The notes: generated by a model not told the origin, from the letters alone. 8,448 nt of DNA from Salinisphaeraceae bacterium UBA4764 (GCA_002403445.1 DHHU01000062.1:251-8698); one strand, 5' to 3'; positions 1-7,814 are shown, numbered from the stretch's first letter. Made by a program: numbers and translations.

Positions 1-3000
1 TCGGCGTCGGCCAGAATCGGCGACAGGTTCAACCCCCGCTGCTTGTCAGTTTCGCCCGGCAGGATCTCCAGCAGATCCGTGCGCCCGATCAGACTCTCGA
101 GCGATGCCACACCCAGTGTGGCCAGCCACTCGCGCGTTTCAGCGGCAATGTACCGGAAAAAGTTCTGAACCATCTCCGGCACGCCTATAAAGTAATTATC
201 GCGCAGGTCTTCGTTTTGCGTCGCGACGCCCGTTGCACAGTTGTTCAGGTGGCAGACTCGTAGATATTTACAGCCTAGAGCCACCATTGGGCCAGTACCG
301 AAGCCGAACGACTCGGCGCCCAGAATCGCGGCCTTGATAACGTCCAGCCCGGTTTTCAGACCGCCGTCGGTCTGAATCCGAACGCGGCCGCGCAATTCGT
401 TGCCGCGCAGCGTTTGCTGGACTTCCGACAGTCCCAGCTCCCACGGGGTTCCAGCGTAACGGATAGAAGTCAACGGGCTGGCACCTGTGCCACCATCATA
501 GCCGGAAATAGTGATGAGATCGGCGTAGGCTTTGGTTACGCCAGCGGCGATGGTGCCAATGCCAGGCGCGGCCACCAACTTAACCGATACCAGTGCATTC
601 GGGTTGATCTGCTTCAAGTCGAAGATCAGCTGTGCCAGATCTTCAATTGAGTAGATATCGTGATGCGGAGGCGGGCTGATGAGCGCCACTCCGGGCTTGG
701 AGCAGCGCAGGTAGGCGATCATTTCGTTGACCTTGAAACCAGGCAGTTGCCCGCCTTCGCCAGGCTTAGCGCCCTGCGCGATCTTGATTTGCAGGACTTC
801 GGCATGGCGTAGGTAAGACGGTGTGACGCCGAATCGGCCGGAAGCGATCTGCTTGATTTTCGATTCCTTATCGGTGCCGAAACGCTTTGGATCTTCACCG
901 CCTTCGCCAGAGTTCGAACGACCACCCATGCGGTTCATGCCCTGGGCCAGCGATTCGTGGGCCTCGGGCGAGAGCGCGCCAAGGCTCATACCGGCCGAGT
1001 CAAAACGCGTCGTGATTGCCTCGATCGGCTCGACATCGTCGAGTGCAATAGGTTCAACGTCCTCTCGCAGTTTGAGCAGATCACGCAGCACGGCGACCGG
1101 CCGATTTTGCACAATATGCGCGTATTCGCGGTACTTGTCGTAATCACTGGTGGAAACCGCTTGATGCAGCGTGGCGATTACATCCGGGTTGAAGCAGTGA
1201 TATTCCTGCCCGTAGACGAATTTCAGTAACCCGCCCTGCTGAAGGGCTAACCGCGGTTTCCAGGCTTTTTCGGCCAGACCGGCAGTCTCGGCTTGAATAT
1301 GGGCAAAATTGGCGCCGCCGATCCGGCTGACCGTGCCACGGAAACACAGATCAACAACCTCGTCGGCCAGGCCGACAATTTCGAAGAGCTGCGCCCCCCG
1401 GTAGCTCGTAACCGTGGAAATGCCCATTTTGGACATGATCTTGAGCAGTCCCTTGTTGATGCCCTTGCGGTAGCTCGAGCACAGTTCGTCAGCGCTACGC
1501 TGCTTGATCTGGTTGCAGACCACGAGGTCATTGATCGTCTCATAAGCCAGGTAGGGGTGAATCGCCGTCGCACCGAAACCAAGCAGACAGGCATAGTGAT
1601 GCGCGTCGCGCGCGACAGCGGTATCCACGACGATATTGGCGTCACAGCGCAGATTGGCTGCAGTCAAATGGTGATGGATGGCGCCGGTCGCCATAAGAGC
1701 GGGCATCGGCAGGGTGGTCTTGTCGATATCGCGATCGGTGAGCACCAGAATCGTGGCGCCATCGCGAACGGCTGCTTCGGCGTCCTCGCAAGCAGACTCG
1801 ATGGCTTCTTTCAGGTCCTGCTCGGCCGGAAAGTTGAGATCAATCACCGCATGTCGATACTCGGGATCGGTTTGGGCCAGCAGGTTCCGATATTTGCCGG
1901 TGGACAACACCGGCGAGTCGACAACCAAGCGTTTGGCCCGTTCCGGCGAATCCTCGAAAACATTTCGCTCACGCCCGAAACAGGTCTCCAGTGACATCAC
2001 GATCTGCTCGCGCAGCGAGTCGATCGGTGGGTTGGTGACCTGGGCAAACTGCTGTCGAAAGTAATCAGCCAGCATACGGTCCACCCTAGAGAGCACGGGG
2101 AACGGGGTATCATCGCCCATCGACCCAGTGGCTTCCTTGGCGCCTTCGGCTAGCGGCCGCAGGATCTGATCGCGCTCTTCGAAGGTGACGTGGAAGAGTT
2201 TTTCCAGCGTCTTGACGCGGCTGCGCTCCATCCATGCCTCGCCATGGGTGTCGGCCATGCGCGACTCGAGCATGGCGGCGCCCTCTTTAAGCCATTCCTT
2301 GTAAGGGGCCCGGGATGCCAGGCGTCGATCAATTTCCTCGGATTCGATCAACTCACCGGCGTGGGTATCCACGGCAATCATCTGTCCGGGCTTAAGCCGG
2401 CCTTTGGCCACGACGCGAGCCGGATCGTAATCCCAGACACCTACTTCCGAGGCCAACGTAATGTGGCGATCGTCTGTGATGACGTAACGCGCCGGCCGCA
2501 AGCCGTTACGATCCAGGCAACAGGCCGCGTGCCGACCATCGGTAAGTACGATACCGGCTGGGCCATCCCACGGCTCCATATGCATCGCATTATATTCGTA
2601 AAATGCCCGCAAGTCGGGGCTCATATAGTCGACGTTTTGCCAAGCGGGCGGCATCAGCAACCGCATAGCCTGGAAGATGTCCATGCCGCCGGCAATCAAG
2701 ATTTCCAGCATATTGTCCAGACTCTGCGAGTCGGAACCTTGCATCGACACCAGCGGTTGCAATTCCTCCGTGTCCGGCAACTTATCGGACTGGAACTTGG
2801 CGGCACGCGCCGTCGACCAGTTGCGATTGCCGGTAATGGTGTTGATTTCGCCGTTGTGGGCGAGATAGCGAAACGGTTGTGCCAACGCCCACTGCGGCAA
2901 CGTATTGGTTGAAAATCGCTGATGGAAAACACACAGCGAAGTTTCCAACCGCTCGTCGGCTAGATCGGCGTAGAACACCGACAAATAAGCCGGCATGACC

Positions 3001-3587
3001 ATACCTTTGTAGGCAAGTACATTCGCCGACAGCGAGACGACGTAGAAATACGGATCGTCGGCGAGTACATTCTCGGCGCGACGACGGGCAAACACCAAGC
3101 GTGACTCGAAATCTTCATTTTCGATAGTATCCGGTGCATTCACGAAGATCTGTTCGATCCGCGGCAATGTGGCAAGGGCTTGAGCACCACAGGCATTATC
3201 CGGATCAGTCGGCACATTGCGCCAACCGGCCACCGACACCCCCTGGTCGCGCAGGGCATCGGTCAGTTGTTTTCGGGCTTGTTCGGCGCTACCGGGGTCG
3301 GGATCAAGAAACACCAACCCGCTGGCATAGTGCGACCCTAGCTCAATCTTGGCCTCTGCCGCGATCGAACGCAGAAACGCGTCGGGTTTTTTCATCAGGA
3401 TGCCGCAGCCATCCCCGCTCTTGCCGTCGGCTGCCACCGCGCCACGATGGGTAAGACGGTTCAACGCACTGATTGTGGTTTCCACCAGCCAGTGGCTTGG
3501 AACATCATCCATGTTGGCGATCAGCCCGAAGCCACAAGCGTCTTTTTCAAAACGCGGTGAATAAAGACCGGTACTCTCGTTTTGCAT
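1..3587 (-). CDS. gltB: Glutamate synthase (NADPH) large subunit GltB, 3' end outside window
   Basis: Large subunit of glutamate synthase, which turns glutamine plus 2-oxoglutarate into two glutamates in the cytoplasm. 1195 residues are present with no internal stop; roughly the last 300 of about 1500 lie beyond the left edge. An N-terminal class II glutaminase domain follows a 17-residue propeptide: the nucleophile would be Cys18 (KDACGFGL), with THRG at 46-49, RFSTNT at 224-229 and HNGEINT at 244-250. The central domain follows. The FMN/synthase barrel includes GMSLGALS near Met867 and SGYDGGTG around 1030. The 3Fe-4S cysteines are Cys1106, Cys1112 and Cys1117 in CKYLRVCHLNNC. The ATG at 3587 gives the short propeptide seen in Pseudomonas-type GltB. 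Its ribosome site is weak (GTGA six bases upstream). It has its own predicted promoter, and a 249-base gap separates it from aroB. The partner gltD is not in view. Confidence 0.97.
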   Translation of the reverse strand, partial: MQNESTGLYSPRFEKDACGFGLIANMDDVPSHWLVETTISALNRLTHRGAVAADGKSGDGCGILMKKPDAFLRSIAAEAKIELGSHYASGLVFLDPDPGSAEQARKQLTDALRDQGVSVAGWRNVPTDPDNACGAQALATLPRIEQIFVNAPDTIENEDFESRLVFARRRAENVLADDPYFYVVSLSANVLAYKGMVMPAYLSVFYADLADERLETSLCVFHQRFSTNTLPQWALAQPFRYLAHNGEINTITGNRNWSTARAAKFQSDKLPDTEELQPLVSMQGSDSQSLDNMLEILIAGGMDIFQAMRLLMPPAWQNVDYMSPDLRAFYEYNAMHMEPWDGPAGIVLTDGRHAACCLDRNGLRPARYVITDDRHITLASEVGVWDYDPARVVAKGRLKPGQMIAVDTHAGELIESEEIDRRLASRAPYKEWLKEGAAMLESRMADTHGEAWMERSRVKTLEKLFHVTFEERDQILRPLAEGAKEATGSMGDDTPFPVLSRVDRMLADYFRQQFAQVTNPPIDSLREQIVMSLETCFGRERNVFEDSPERAKRLVVDSPVLSTGKYRNLLAQTDPEYRHAVIDLNFPAEQDLKEAIESACEDAEAAVRDGATILVLTDRDIDKTTLPMPALMATGAIHHHLTAANLRCDANIVVDTAVARDAHHYACLLGFGATAIHPYLAYETINDLVVCNQIKQRSADELCSSYRKGINKGLLKIMSKMGISTVTSYRGAQLFEIVGLADEVVDLCFRGTVSRIGGANFAHIQAETAGLAEKAWKPRLALQQGGLLKFVYGQEYHCFNPDVIATLHQAVSTSDYDKYREYAHIVQNRPVAVLRDLLKLREDVEPIALDDVEPIEAITTRFDSAGMSLGALSPEAHESLAQGMNRMGGRSNSGEGGEDPKRFGTDKESKIKQIASGRFGVTPSYLRHAEVLQIKIAQGAKPGEGGQLPGFKVNEMIAYLRCSKPGVALISPPPHHDIYSIEDLAQLIFDLKQINPNALVSVKLVAAPGIGTIAAGVTKAYADLITISGYDGGTGASPLTSIRYAGTPWELGLSEVQQTLRGNELRGRVRIQTDGGLKTGLDVIKAAILGAESFGFGTGPMVALGCKYLRVCHLNNCATGVATQNEDLRDNYFIGVPEMVQNFFRYIAAETREWLATLGVASLESLIGRTDLLEILPGETDKQRGLNLSPILADA

Positions 3588-3621
3588 AGTCGTTCACGAT
3601 ACAGGGAAGAAGGCGTCTATC

Positions 3622-3662
3622 TCGGCTTACGTTCGCCGAAGGCGTACAGATGATCGGTACGC
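3622..3662 (-). other. Inverted repeats in the gltB leader
   Basis: In the leader RNA, GCGTAC pairs with GTACGC (3662-3657 with 3647-3642, 9-base loop), and immediately after it TCGGC pairs with GCCGA (3639-3635 with 3626-3622, 8-base loop). A third pairing, CGCC with GGCG around UUC (about 3645-3635), overlaps both and would exclude them. No U-run follows, so this is not an intrinsic terminator. The stems are only 4-6 bp, so the structure may be incidental. Confidence 0.35.
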
Positions 3663-3671
3663 AGAAAGCGC

Positions 3672-3689
3672 GCAACATTTGCAACATTT
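3672..3689. repeat. Perfect tandem 9-bp direct repeat downstream of the gltB promoter
   Basis: GCAACATTT occurs twice back to back on the plus strand (3672-3680 and 3681-3689), read as AAATGTTGC twice on the transcribed strand. It lies at about +5 to +23 relative to the predicted transcription start, where a bound protein would block transcription initiation or early elongation. The repeat itself is certain. A role as an operator is inference, and a chance slippage duplication is possible. Confidence 0.85.
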
Positions 3690-3700
3690 AATACAGATTA

Positions 3701-3729
3701 AGTATACGAGTCGCGGTCACATGGTACAA
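3701..3729 (-). promoter_or_regulatory. Predicted sigma70 promoter for gltB
   Basis: Read on the minus strand, TTGTAC (3729-3724) is followed by a 17-base spacer and TATACT (3706-3701). The -10 matches the consensus TATAAT at five of six positions, the -35 matches TTGACA at three of six, and the spacing is optimal. Transcription would start near 3694, giving a 5' leader of about 107 bases before the gltB ATG. This is inferred from sequence match and position only. Confidence 0.55.
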
Positions 3730-3836
3730 ATAGCCGCGTGGCGTAGATTAGCGACTGTTTTGGAACCGGTTTGGGGCCGGATACAGCAGCACCCGTCAGC
3801 CACGGCCTGCGGAATCCGACCGCTTGCGAGTCGCCA

Positions 3837-4955
3837 CTAATCGAAATAACGTGCCAACGTCGCTTCCAGCGCTGAGTCTTCAGCGGGCACAACTGCTGCC
3901 TCACCGATCGAGCGCAGCACGATCAACTGCAGTTGACCCCCAGTGGTCTTTTTATCCCGGGCCATTACGTCACGTGCACGTCGCCGGCCAATATGGCGCG
4001 GCGGCGCCGTCGGCAGGCCCAGTGTGTCGATCACTCGTTCAATAAGAGAGCACGTGTGAGCATCCAGAAAGCCCAATCGCATCGAGACGTCAGCGGCCAT
4101 GCATATGCCAGCGGCCACGGCCTCGCCGTGTAACCATGCGCCGTAACCCAGCTGCGCCTCGATGGCGTGCCCGAAAGTATGGCCGAGATTCAACAAAGCG
4201 CGCTGACCGGTGTCATATTCATCGGCTGCTACGATGTCGGCTTTGGTCTGACAGGAACACTTGACGACTTTTCTCAGCGTCTGGCGATCCCGACTTATTA
4301 GTGCATCTGTTGACGCCGCCAGCCAATCGAAAAAGACTCGATCGCCAATCAGACCGTATTTGAGGACTTCTGCCAAACCCGCCACGTATTCGCGCTCTGG
4401 CAACGTATCCAGCGTTTCAAGATCGGCAATCACGCTACGCGGCTGATGAAAAGCCCCCACCATATTCTTGCCAAGAGGATGGTTCACTCCGGTCTTGCCA
4501 CCAACGGACGAATCGACTTGTGCAAGCAGGGTCGTTGGCACCTGACAAAAACCGACCCCGCGTTGATAAGTTGCCGCTGCAAACCCCGCGATGTCACCAA
4601 TGACACCGCCGCCAAGCGCTACCACCATGCCGTCGCGACCCAAGCCCGTAGCCAGTAGCCGAGTGTGAATTGTTTCTAAGGCCGCCATCTGTTTAAAGGC
4701 CTCGCCGTCAGGTAAAACCTGAATGTCCGCCCGACACACGCACGACAACGCTGTTTTTAAACGCTCGGCATAAAACGGCGCCACTACAGTGTTCGTAACG
4801 ATGAGCACACGTGAATCGGGTGCCATTTTGATGAAATCGGCCGCACGGTCGATCATTCCCGGACCCGCATAAATCGGATAGGCCCGCTCACCCAAATCGA
4901 CATCGACTCTGTCAATGCTCGAATCGGGTGGAGTGGCCAATTCCTGATCAGTCAT
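3837..4955 (-). CDS. aroB: 3-dehydroquinate synthase AroB
   Basis: Catalyses the second step of the shikimate pathway, converting DAHP to 3-dehydroquinate with NAD and a divalent metal, in the cytoplasm. From the ATG at 4955 it is 372 residues, near the family norm of about 360. Visible motifs are the nucleotide-binding GGGVIGD (residues 115-121), the run PTTLLAQVDSSVGGKTGVNHP (140-160) with active-site Asp148 and Lys154, and Lys163 in LGKN. The metal ligands are Glu196 (AEVLKYG), His259 (LNLGHTFGH) and His276 (LHGEA). The frame stays open to a TTG at 5012, only 11 bases after the aroK stop and preceded by GGGTGA. That would add 19 residues with no family similarity. I prefer the ATG, which has TAGG six bases upstream and begins just before the conserved core. 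It follows aroK in the usual aroKB order. Confidence 0.97.
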   Translation of the reverse strand: MTDQELATPPDSSIDRVDVDLGERAYPIYAGPGMIDRAADFIKMAPDSRVLIVTNTVVAPFYAERLKTALSCVCRADIQVLPDGEAFKQMAALETIHTRLLATGLGRDGMVVALGGGVIGDIAGFAAATYQRGVGFCQVPTTLLAQVDSSVGGKTGVNHPLGKNMVGAFHQPRSVIADLETLDTLPEREYVAGLAEVLKYGLIGDRVFFDWLAASTDALISRDRQTLRKVVKCSCQTKADIVAADEYDTGQRALLNLGHTFGHAIEAQLGYGAWLHGEAVAAGICMAADVSMRLGFLDAHTCSLIERVIDTLGLPTAPPRHIGRRRARDVMARDKKTTGGQLQLIVLRSIGEAAVVPAEDSALEATLARYFD

Positions 4956-5023
4956 GGCGAGCCTAGCCGGACCGGCTCCGGAAACGCCAGTGTCAGCCGA
5001 GGCCTGCTCCAACGGATCACCCG

Positions 5024-5554
5024 TTATCCGTGACCGACAGCTTCGAGCTGCTCGACGACCTGACTGGCCATCTGCTTGGCGGCCTGTTGACCCGAGACTA
5101 CCGTAATATCGGCAATTTCGCGGTAAAGGGGATCACGGTACTCAGATAGATCGCGCAACGTCTGCTCCACGTCGTCAACGCCTTCAAGCAACGGCCGATT
5201 ATCGGTTCTGCGGGTTCGGGCCAGTTGTTGCTCAATGGAGGTTTGCAGATACACCACTACGCCGCGCGCCGACATCAGATCACGGGTAGCCGCATCGGTG
5301 ACTGCACCGCCACCGGTGGCGATTACGATATTCGACTGTTCCGACAGCTGCGCGATCATGTCACGCTCGCGCTTGCGAAATCCCGCTTCGCCTTCCATGT
5401 CGAAAATAAACGAGATATCGACGCCGGTCTTTTTCTCGACTTCTTGGTCGGAGTCGGCGAACTGCATGCCTTTCATTTCAGCAATGCGGCGTCCGATGGT
5501 GGTCTTGCCGGCACCCATTGGCCCGACCAGAAATATATTGGGGTTCGAAGCCAT
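5024..5554 (-). CDS. aroK: Shikimate kinase AroK
   Basis: Phosphorylates shikimate at the 3-hydroxyl using ATP, the fifth step towards chorismate and the aromatic amino acids, in the cytoplasm. At 176 residues it has normal length and is a single-domain NMP-kinase fold. The Walker A P-loop GPMGAGKT is at 11-18. Asp34 and Asp36 of the DSD motif bind Mg and shikimate. Arg60 in GFRKRE and the GGG at 81-83 bind shikimate. The lid carries Arg120 in NRPLL, and Arg140 in EYRDP is a further substrate contact. The ATG lies six bases after the pilQ stop, and no purine-rich ribosome site precedes it (CCGCC directly upstream), so it probably depends on translational coupling to pilQ. No promoter is evident between the two genes. 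All catalytic residues are intact. Confidence 0.98.
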   Translation of the reverse strand: MASNPNIFLVGPMGAGKTTIGRRIAEMKGMQFADSDQEVEKKTGVDISFIFDMEGEAGFRKRERDMIAQLSEQSNIVIATGGGAVTDAATRDLMSARGVVVYLQTSIEQQLARTRRTDNRPLLEGVDDVEQTLRDLSEYRDPLYREIADITVVSGQQAAKQMASQVVEQLEAVGHG

Positions 5555-5560
5555 TGGCGG

Positions 5561-7789
5561 TTAGTTGTTCGCTGTCGCGCGAACCTGTGAATTCAGAATC
5601 CGCGGTGTTATGAAAATAAGCAATTGGCGACGGTTATTGGTGCGATTGGTCATCTTGAACAATCGACCTAACAGGGGAATTTTATCAAAGTATGGCACGC
5701 CTGATGTGTTCTTGGTATTGGTGTGCTTGTAAATGCCACCGAGCACGACCGTATTGCCGTTGTTCACCAACACCTTAGTCTTGAGTTCGTTGGTATTGAT
5801 CGCCGGTGCCGAATTGCCACTGGCAGTCGGGACATTACTGCCGATGCTATCCTTTTTAATATCCAGATCCATTTGCACATGCCCGTCGGGCGTAATGCGG
5901 GGCGTCACCGACAGTTTGAGTTGTGCTTTTTTGAAACTCACTCTGGATCCGGCTAGACTTCCTCTCGATGACCGTATATAGGGAATCTGGGTGCCGCGGC
6001 TGACGGAGGCTTTTTGGTCATTTGCCGTGATCACGCGTGGTGACGATACGACCTTGCCTTCGTTCTCGCTTTGCAATGCCTGTAGTACTAGGCCGATATT
6101 CATGTGGCCGGTAATAATTGAAGTCGCCAACTGGCTGGTCGCACCACTAACCGGAAGGCTGGTCGAGAATCCGCCTGAGTTGATTTGATTGGCGCTATTG
6201 CTGGCCCCGCTGACAAGCTGATTGCCCCCTGGTCCGGTGCCGGCTTTCTGATTGGCGCCACGCACATTGAACTTGCTACCCAGTTCGCGTTGAAAGTTGC
6301 GATTGGCCACCACAATACGGGCTTCGATAAGCACTTGTTGTTGGGATTTGTCGAGCTTGTTGACGAGTTTTTGTATCGCGTCGATATGTGACTGCGTGGC
6401 ATTGATAATTAAGCTGTTGGTTCGCTTGTCAACCTCGATCTGACCGCGTTTTGAGAGCAATGAGCCGGTACCACCGCCTTTGCCCGCCTTGATCAGTTTC
6501 TTGATGTTGCTGGCGGTAGCGTAGTTAAGCCGGATGATTTGGGTACGAATGGGTTTGAGGCTCTCGGTAGCTTGATTCGCCGCCTTTTGAGCTTTGTCGC
6601 GCGCTGCCATCTGCGACAGCGGGGCGATGGTAATGACGTTGCCATTCTTGCGTTTCCCCAACCCCTGAGAACGGAGAATGATATGCAGCGCTTGATCCCA
6701 AGGCACGTGCTGTAACCGCAATGACGTGGTGCCACTTACTTGTCCGGAGGTGATCAGATTGACGTCCGCAACGCTGGCGATGATCTGCAACAACTTGCGA
6801 ACCTGAATATTCTGGAATGACAAGGAAATCTTCTTACCGGTGTATTTCGGCTTATTGGATTTCTTGCCGCTTTTATGGCCGGCCCCCCGCGGTTTCAACT
6901 CGATATTCACTTTTTGTCCGGTTTCATAGGCAAGCTGGGAAAAATCTGCGCCTTGGCGTGGGTTGATTACCACTCGGACACTTGCGTGTTGGCGTTTAAC
7001 GTCGATGCCCTTGACTATGGAGCCGAAATCGCGAACGTCGAGATGCTTTTGCAGACGCTGGGGCAACTGGGTGTGGCCGATCGTGGCAATGACCTGTCCG
7101 TCTTTTCGATACACGCTAACTGGCGCGTTAGCCCGGCTAAGCTTTAGAACCACCCGGCCGGCATCGTTGGGCCCACGCCGAAAATCAATATGGGTCACAT
7201 GTCGGGGCCCTGAAGACTGCGAATGCGAGTTCGCTCCGCCCACTTTGGATTGGCTACCAGACGAGGGCTGCGTTTGGCCAAGGCGCGTCACCGACATGCC
7301 ATTTACTTGCCTCGGCCGATTCGGCTTGACGTTCAGAAAAAGCCGCAATCGATGCCCCGAACGCTCAAGGTGATACGGTACGTTGTGCCGAAGCTTAAAG
7401 GCCAGACGTAAACCATGTTTTACCGAGCCCGTCTGCACCGACTTAATCAATCCGTGTCCTGAACTTTGATCTAGGTTTGACGTCGAGTTACTCACACCCG
7501 GCAGGTCAACGGTAAGCTGTGCCGGTGCGTCAATGCTGAAAATCGACGGTCGCGGGGCGCGTCCAGAAAACTGCATGGTGACGACTTCGGCATTGTGGCC
7601 CTTGGCCGATATCCTGAATGCCGTTAACTGCTGGGCAGACGCAATCAACGGCACAACAAACAAAGCCAGCACCATGCCCATGAACAACAAGCCACGTTGC
7701 CCCCAGTGTTCCAGGCGGATATCGGCGCAGCATTGCGGTTCTGTACCACAATTGCGAAATAGCCCACCGCCAATCGTTTTAAAGCTCAC
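5561..7789 (-). CDS. pilQ: Type IV pilus secretin PilQ
   Basis: Outer-membrane secretin forming the multimeric channel through which the type IV pilus is extended and retracted. From the GTG at 7789 it has 742 residues. A hydrophobic signal segment (about 34-51) ends in ASA before Gln53. Two AMIN domains, which bind peptidoglycan in related proteins, lie at about 55-154 and 197-299, joined by a Ser/Gly/Gln-rich linker. A lysine-rich linker leads to the STN domain (about 320-395, with VPWDQAL). An N1 domain follows (about 412-480, VDKRTNSLII), then the secretin domain (487-736) with QQVLIEARIV, GKVVSSPRVITAN, NGNTVVLGGI and IPLLGRLFK, ending in LLIFITPRIL. The frame extends upstream to a TTG at 7831 overlapping pilP, but only the GTG has a strong ribosome site. 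The n-region before the hydrophobic segment is unusually long, about 33 residues with three cysteines. Confidence 0.96.
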   Translation of the reverse strand: MSFKTIGGGLFRNCGTEPQCCADIRLEHWGQRGLLFMGMVLALFVVPLIASAQQLTAFRISAKGHNAEVVTMQFSGRAPRPSIFSIDAPAQLTVDLPGVSNSTSNLDQSSGHGLIKSVQTGSVKHGLRLAFKLRHNVPYHLERSGHRLRLFLNVKPNRPRQVNGMSVTRLGQTQPSSGSQSKVGGANSHSQSSGPRHVTHIDFRRGPNDAGRVVLKLSRANAPVSVYRKDGQVIATIGHTQLPQRLQKHLDVRDFGSIVKGIDVKRQHASVRVVINPRQGADFSQLAYETGQKVNIELKPRGAGHKSGKKSNKPKYTGKKISLSFQNIQVRKLLQIIASVADVNLITSGQVSGTTSLRLQHVPWDQALHIILRSQGLGKRKNGNVITIAPLSQMAARDKAQKAANQATESLKPIRTQIIRLNYATASNIKKLIKAGKGGGTGSLLSKRGQIEVDKRTNSLIINATQSHIDAIQKLVNKLDKSQQQVLIEARIVVANRNFQRELGSKFNVRGANQKAGTGPGGNQLVSGASNSANQINSGGFSTSLPVSGATSQLATSIITGHMNIGLVLQALQSENEGKVVSSPRVITANDQKASVSRGTQIPYIRSSRGSLAGSRVSFKKAQLKLSVTPRITPDGHVQMDLDIKKDSIGSNVPTASGNSAPAINTNELKTKVLVNNGNTVVLGGIYKHTNTKNTSGVPYFDKIPLLGRLFKMTNRTNNRRQLLIFITPRILNSQVRATANN

Positions 7790-7795
7790 CTTTAA

Positions 7796-7800
7796 CTCCC
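7796..7800 (-). promoter_or_regulatory. Ribosome binding site that sets the pilQ start
   Basis: GGGAG on the minus strand lies six bases upstream of the GTG at 7789 and 15-19 bases after the pilP stop. It is the strongest Shine-Dalgarno match among the candidate starts for pilQ. Neither the TTG at 7831 nor the ATG codons at 7681 and 7675 inside the signal segment were seen to have a comparable site. Confidence 0.75.
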
Positions 7801-7814
7801 AAGTATTGTTTGTC

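Larger units (their letters stand above)
3588..3836. other. aroB-gltB intergenic region carrying the gltB promoter and leader
   Basis: This is the only sizeable non-coding stretch in the window. From the aroB stop to the gltB start it holds a sigma70-like promoter, a tandem 9-bp repeat and a leader of about 107 bases with small inverted repeats. I found no hairpin followed by a T-run on the minus strand after aroB, so no intrinsic terminator is claimed and readthrough from aroB into gltB is possible. I found no trace of a SPOR-domain (DamX-like) coding sequence. The 68-codon reading frame that starts inside aroB and ends here has no family features. Confidence 0.7.

Noticed and set aside
1293..1994. 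A long plus-strand open frame (233 codons) antisense to gltB.
   Set aside because: The minus strand encodes the continuous, conserved GltB central domain here. The antisense frame has no recognisable protein features and is a by-product of codon composition.
2190..2912. A plus-strand open frame of 240 codons antisense to gltB.
   Set aside because: It is fully explained as a shadow of the GltB glutaminase and central-domain coding sequence, with no protein-family signature of its own.
3535..3587. The short 17-residue GltB propeptide, which differs from the longer E. coli form.
   Set aside because: Pseudomonas-type GltB proteins also start about 14-17 residues before the catalytic cysteine, so this is ordinary.
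3547..3687. A 46-codon reading frame starting inside the tandem repeat of the gltB leader and overlapping the gltB start in another frame.
   Set aside because: It has no ribosome binding site, no recognisable composition or motif, and its second half is explained by gltB coding in a different frame. It is likely fortuitous.
3740..3836. A possible intrinsic terminator after aroB (GCGG/CCGC and AACCGGTT inverted repeats).
   Set aside because: The stems are about 4 bp or have no loop room, and no T-run follows on the minus strand.
3698..3904. A 68-codon minus-strand frame overlapping the aroB 3' end and the intergenic gap.
   Set aside because: It overlaps the conserved AroB C-terminus in another frame, shows no family features, and spans the predicted gltB promoter.
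5660..5700. An AT-rich GATAAAAT-like -10 element inside the pilQ 3' end as an aroK promoter.
   Set aside because: I could not identify a properly spaced -35, and the sequence is coding, so the match is not informative.
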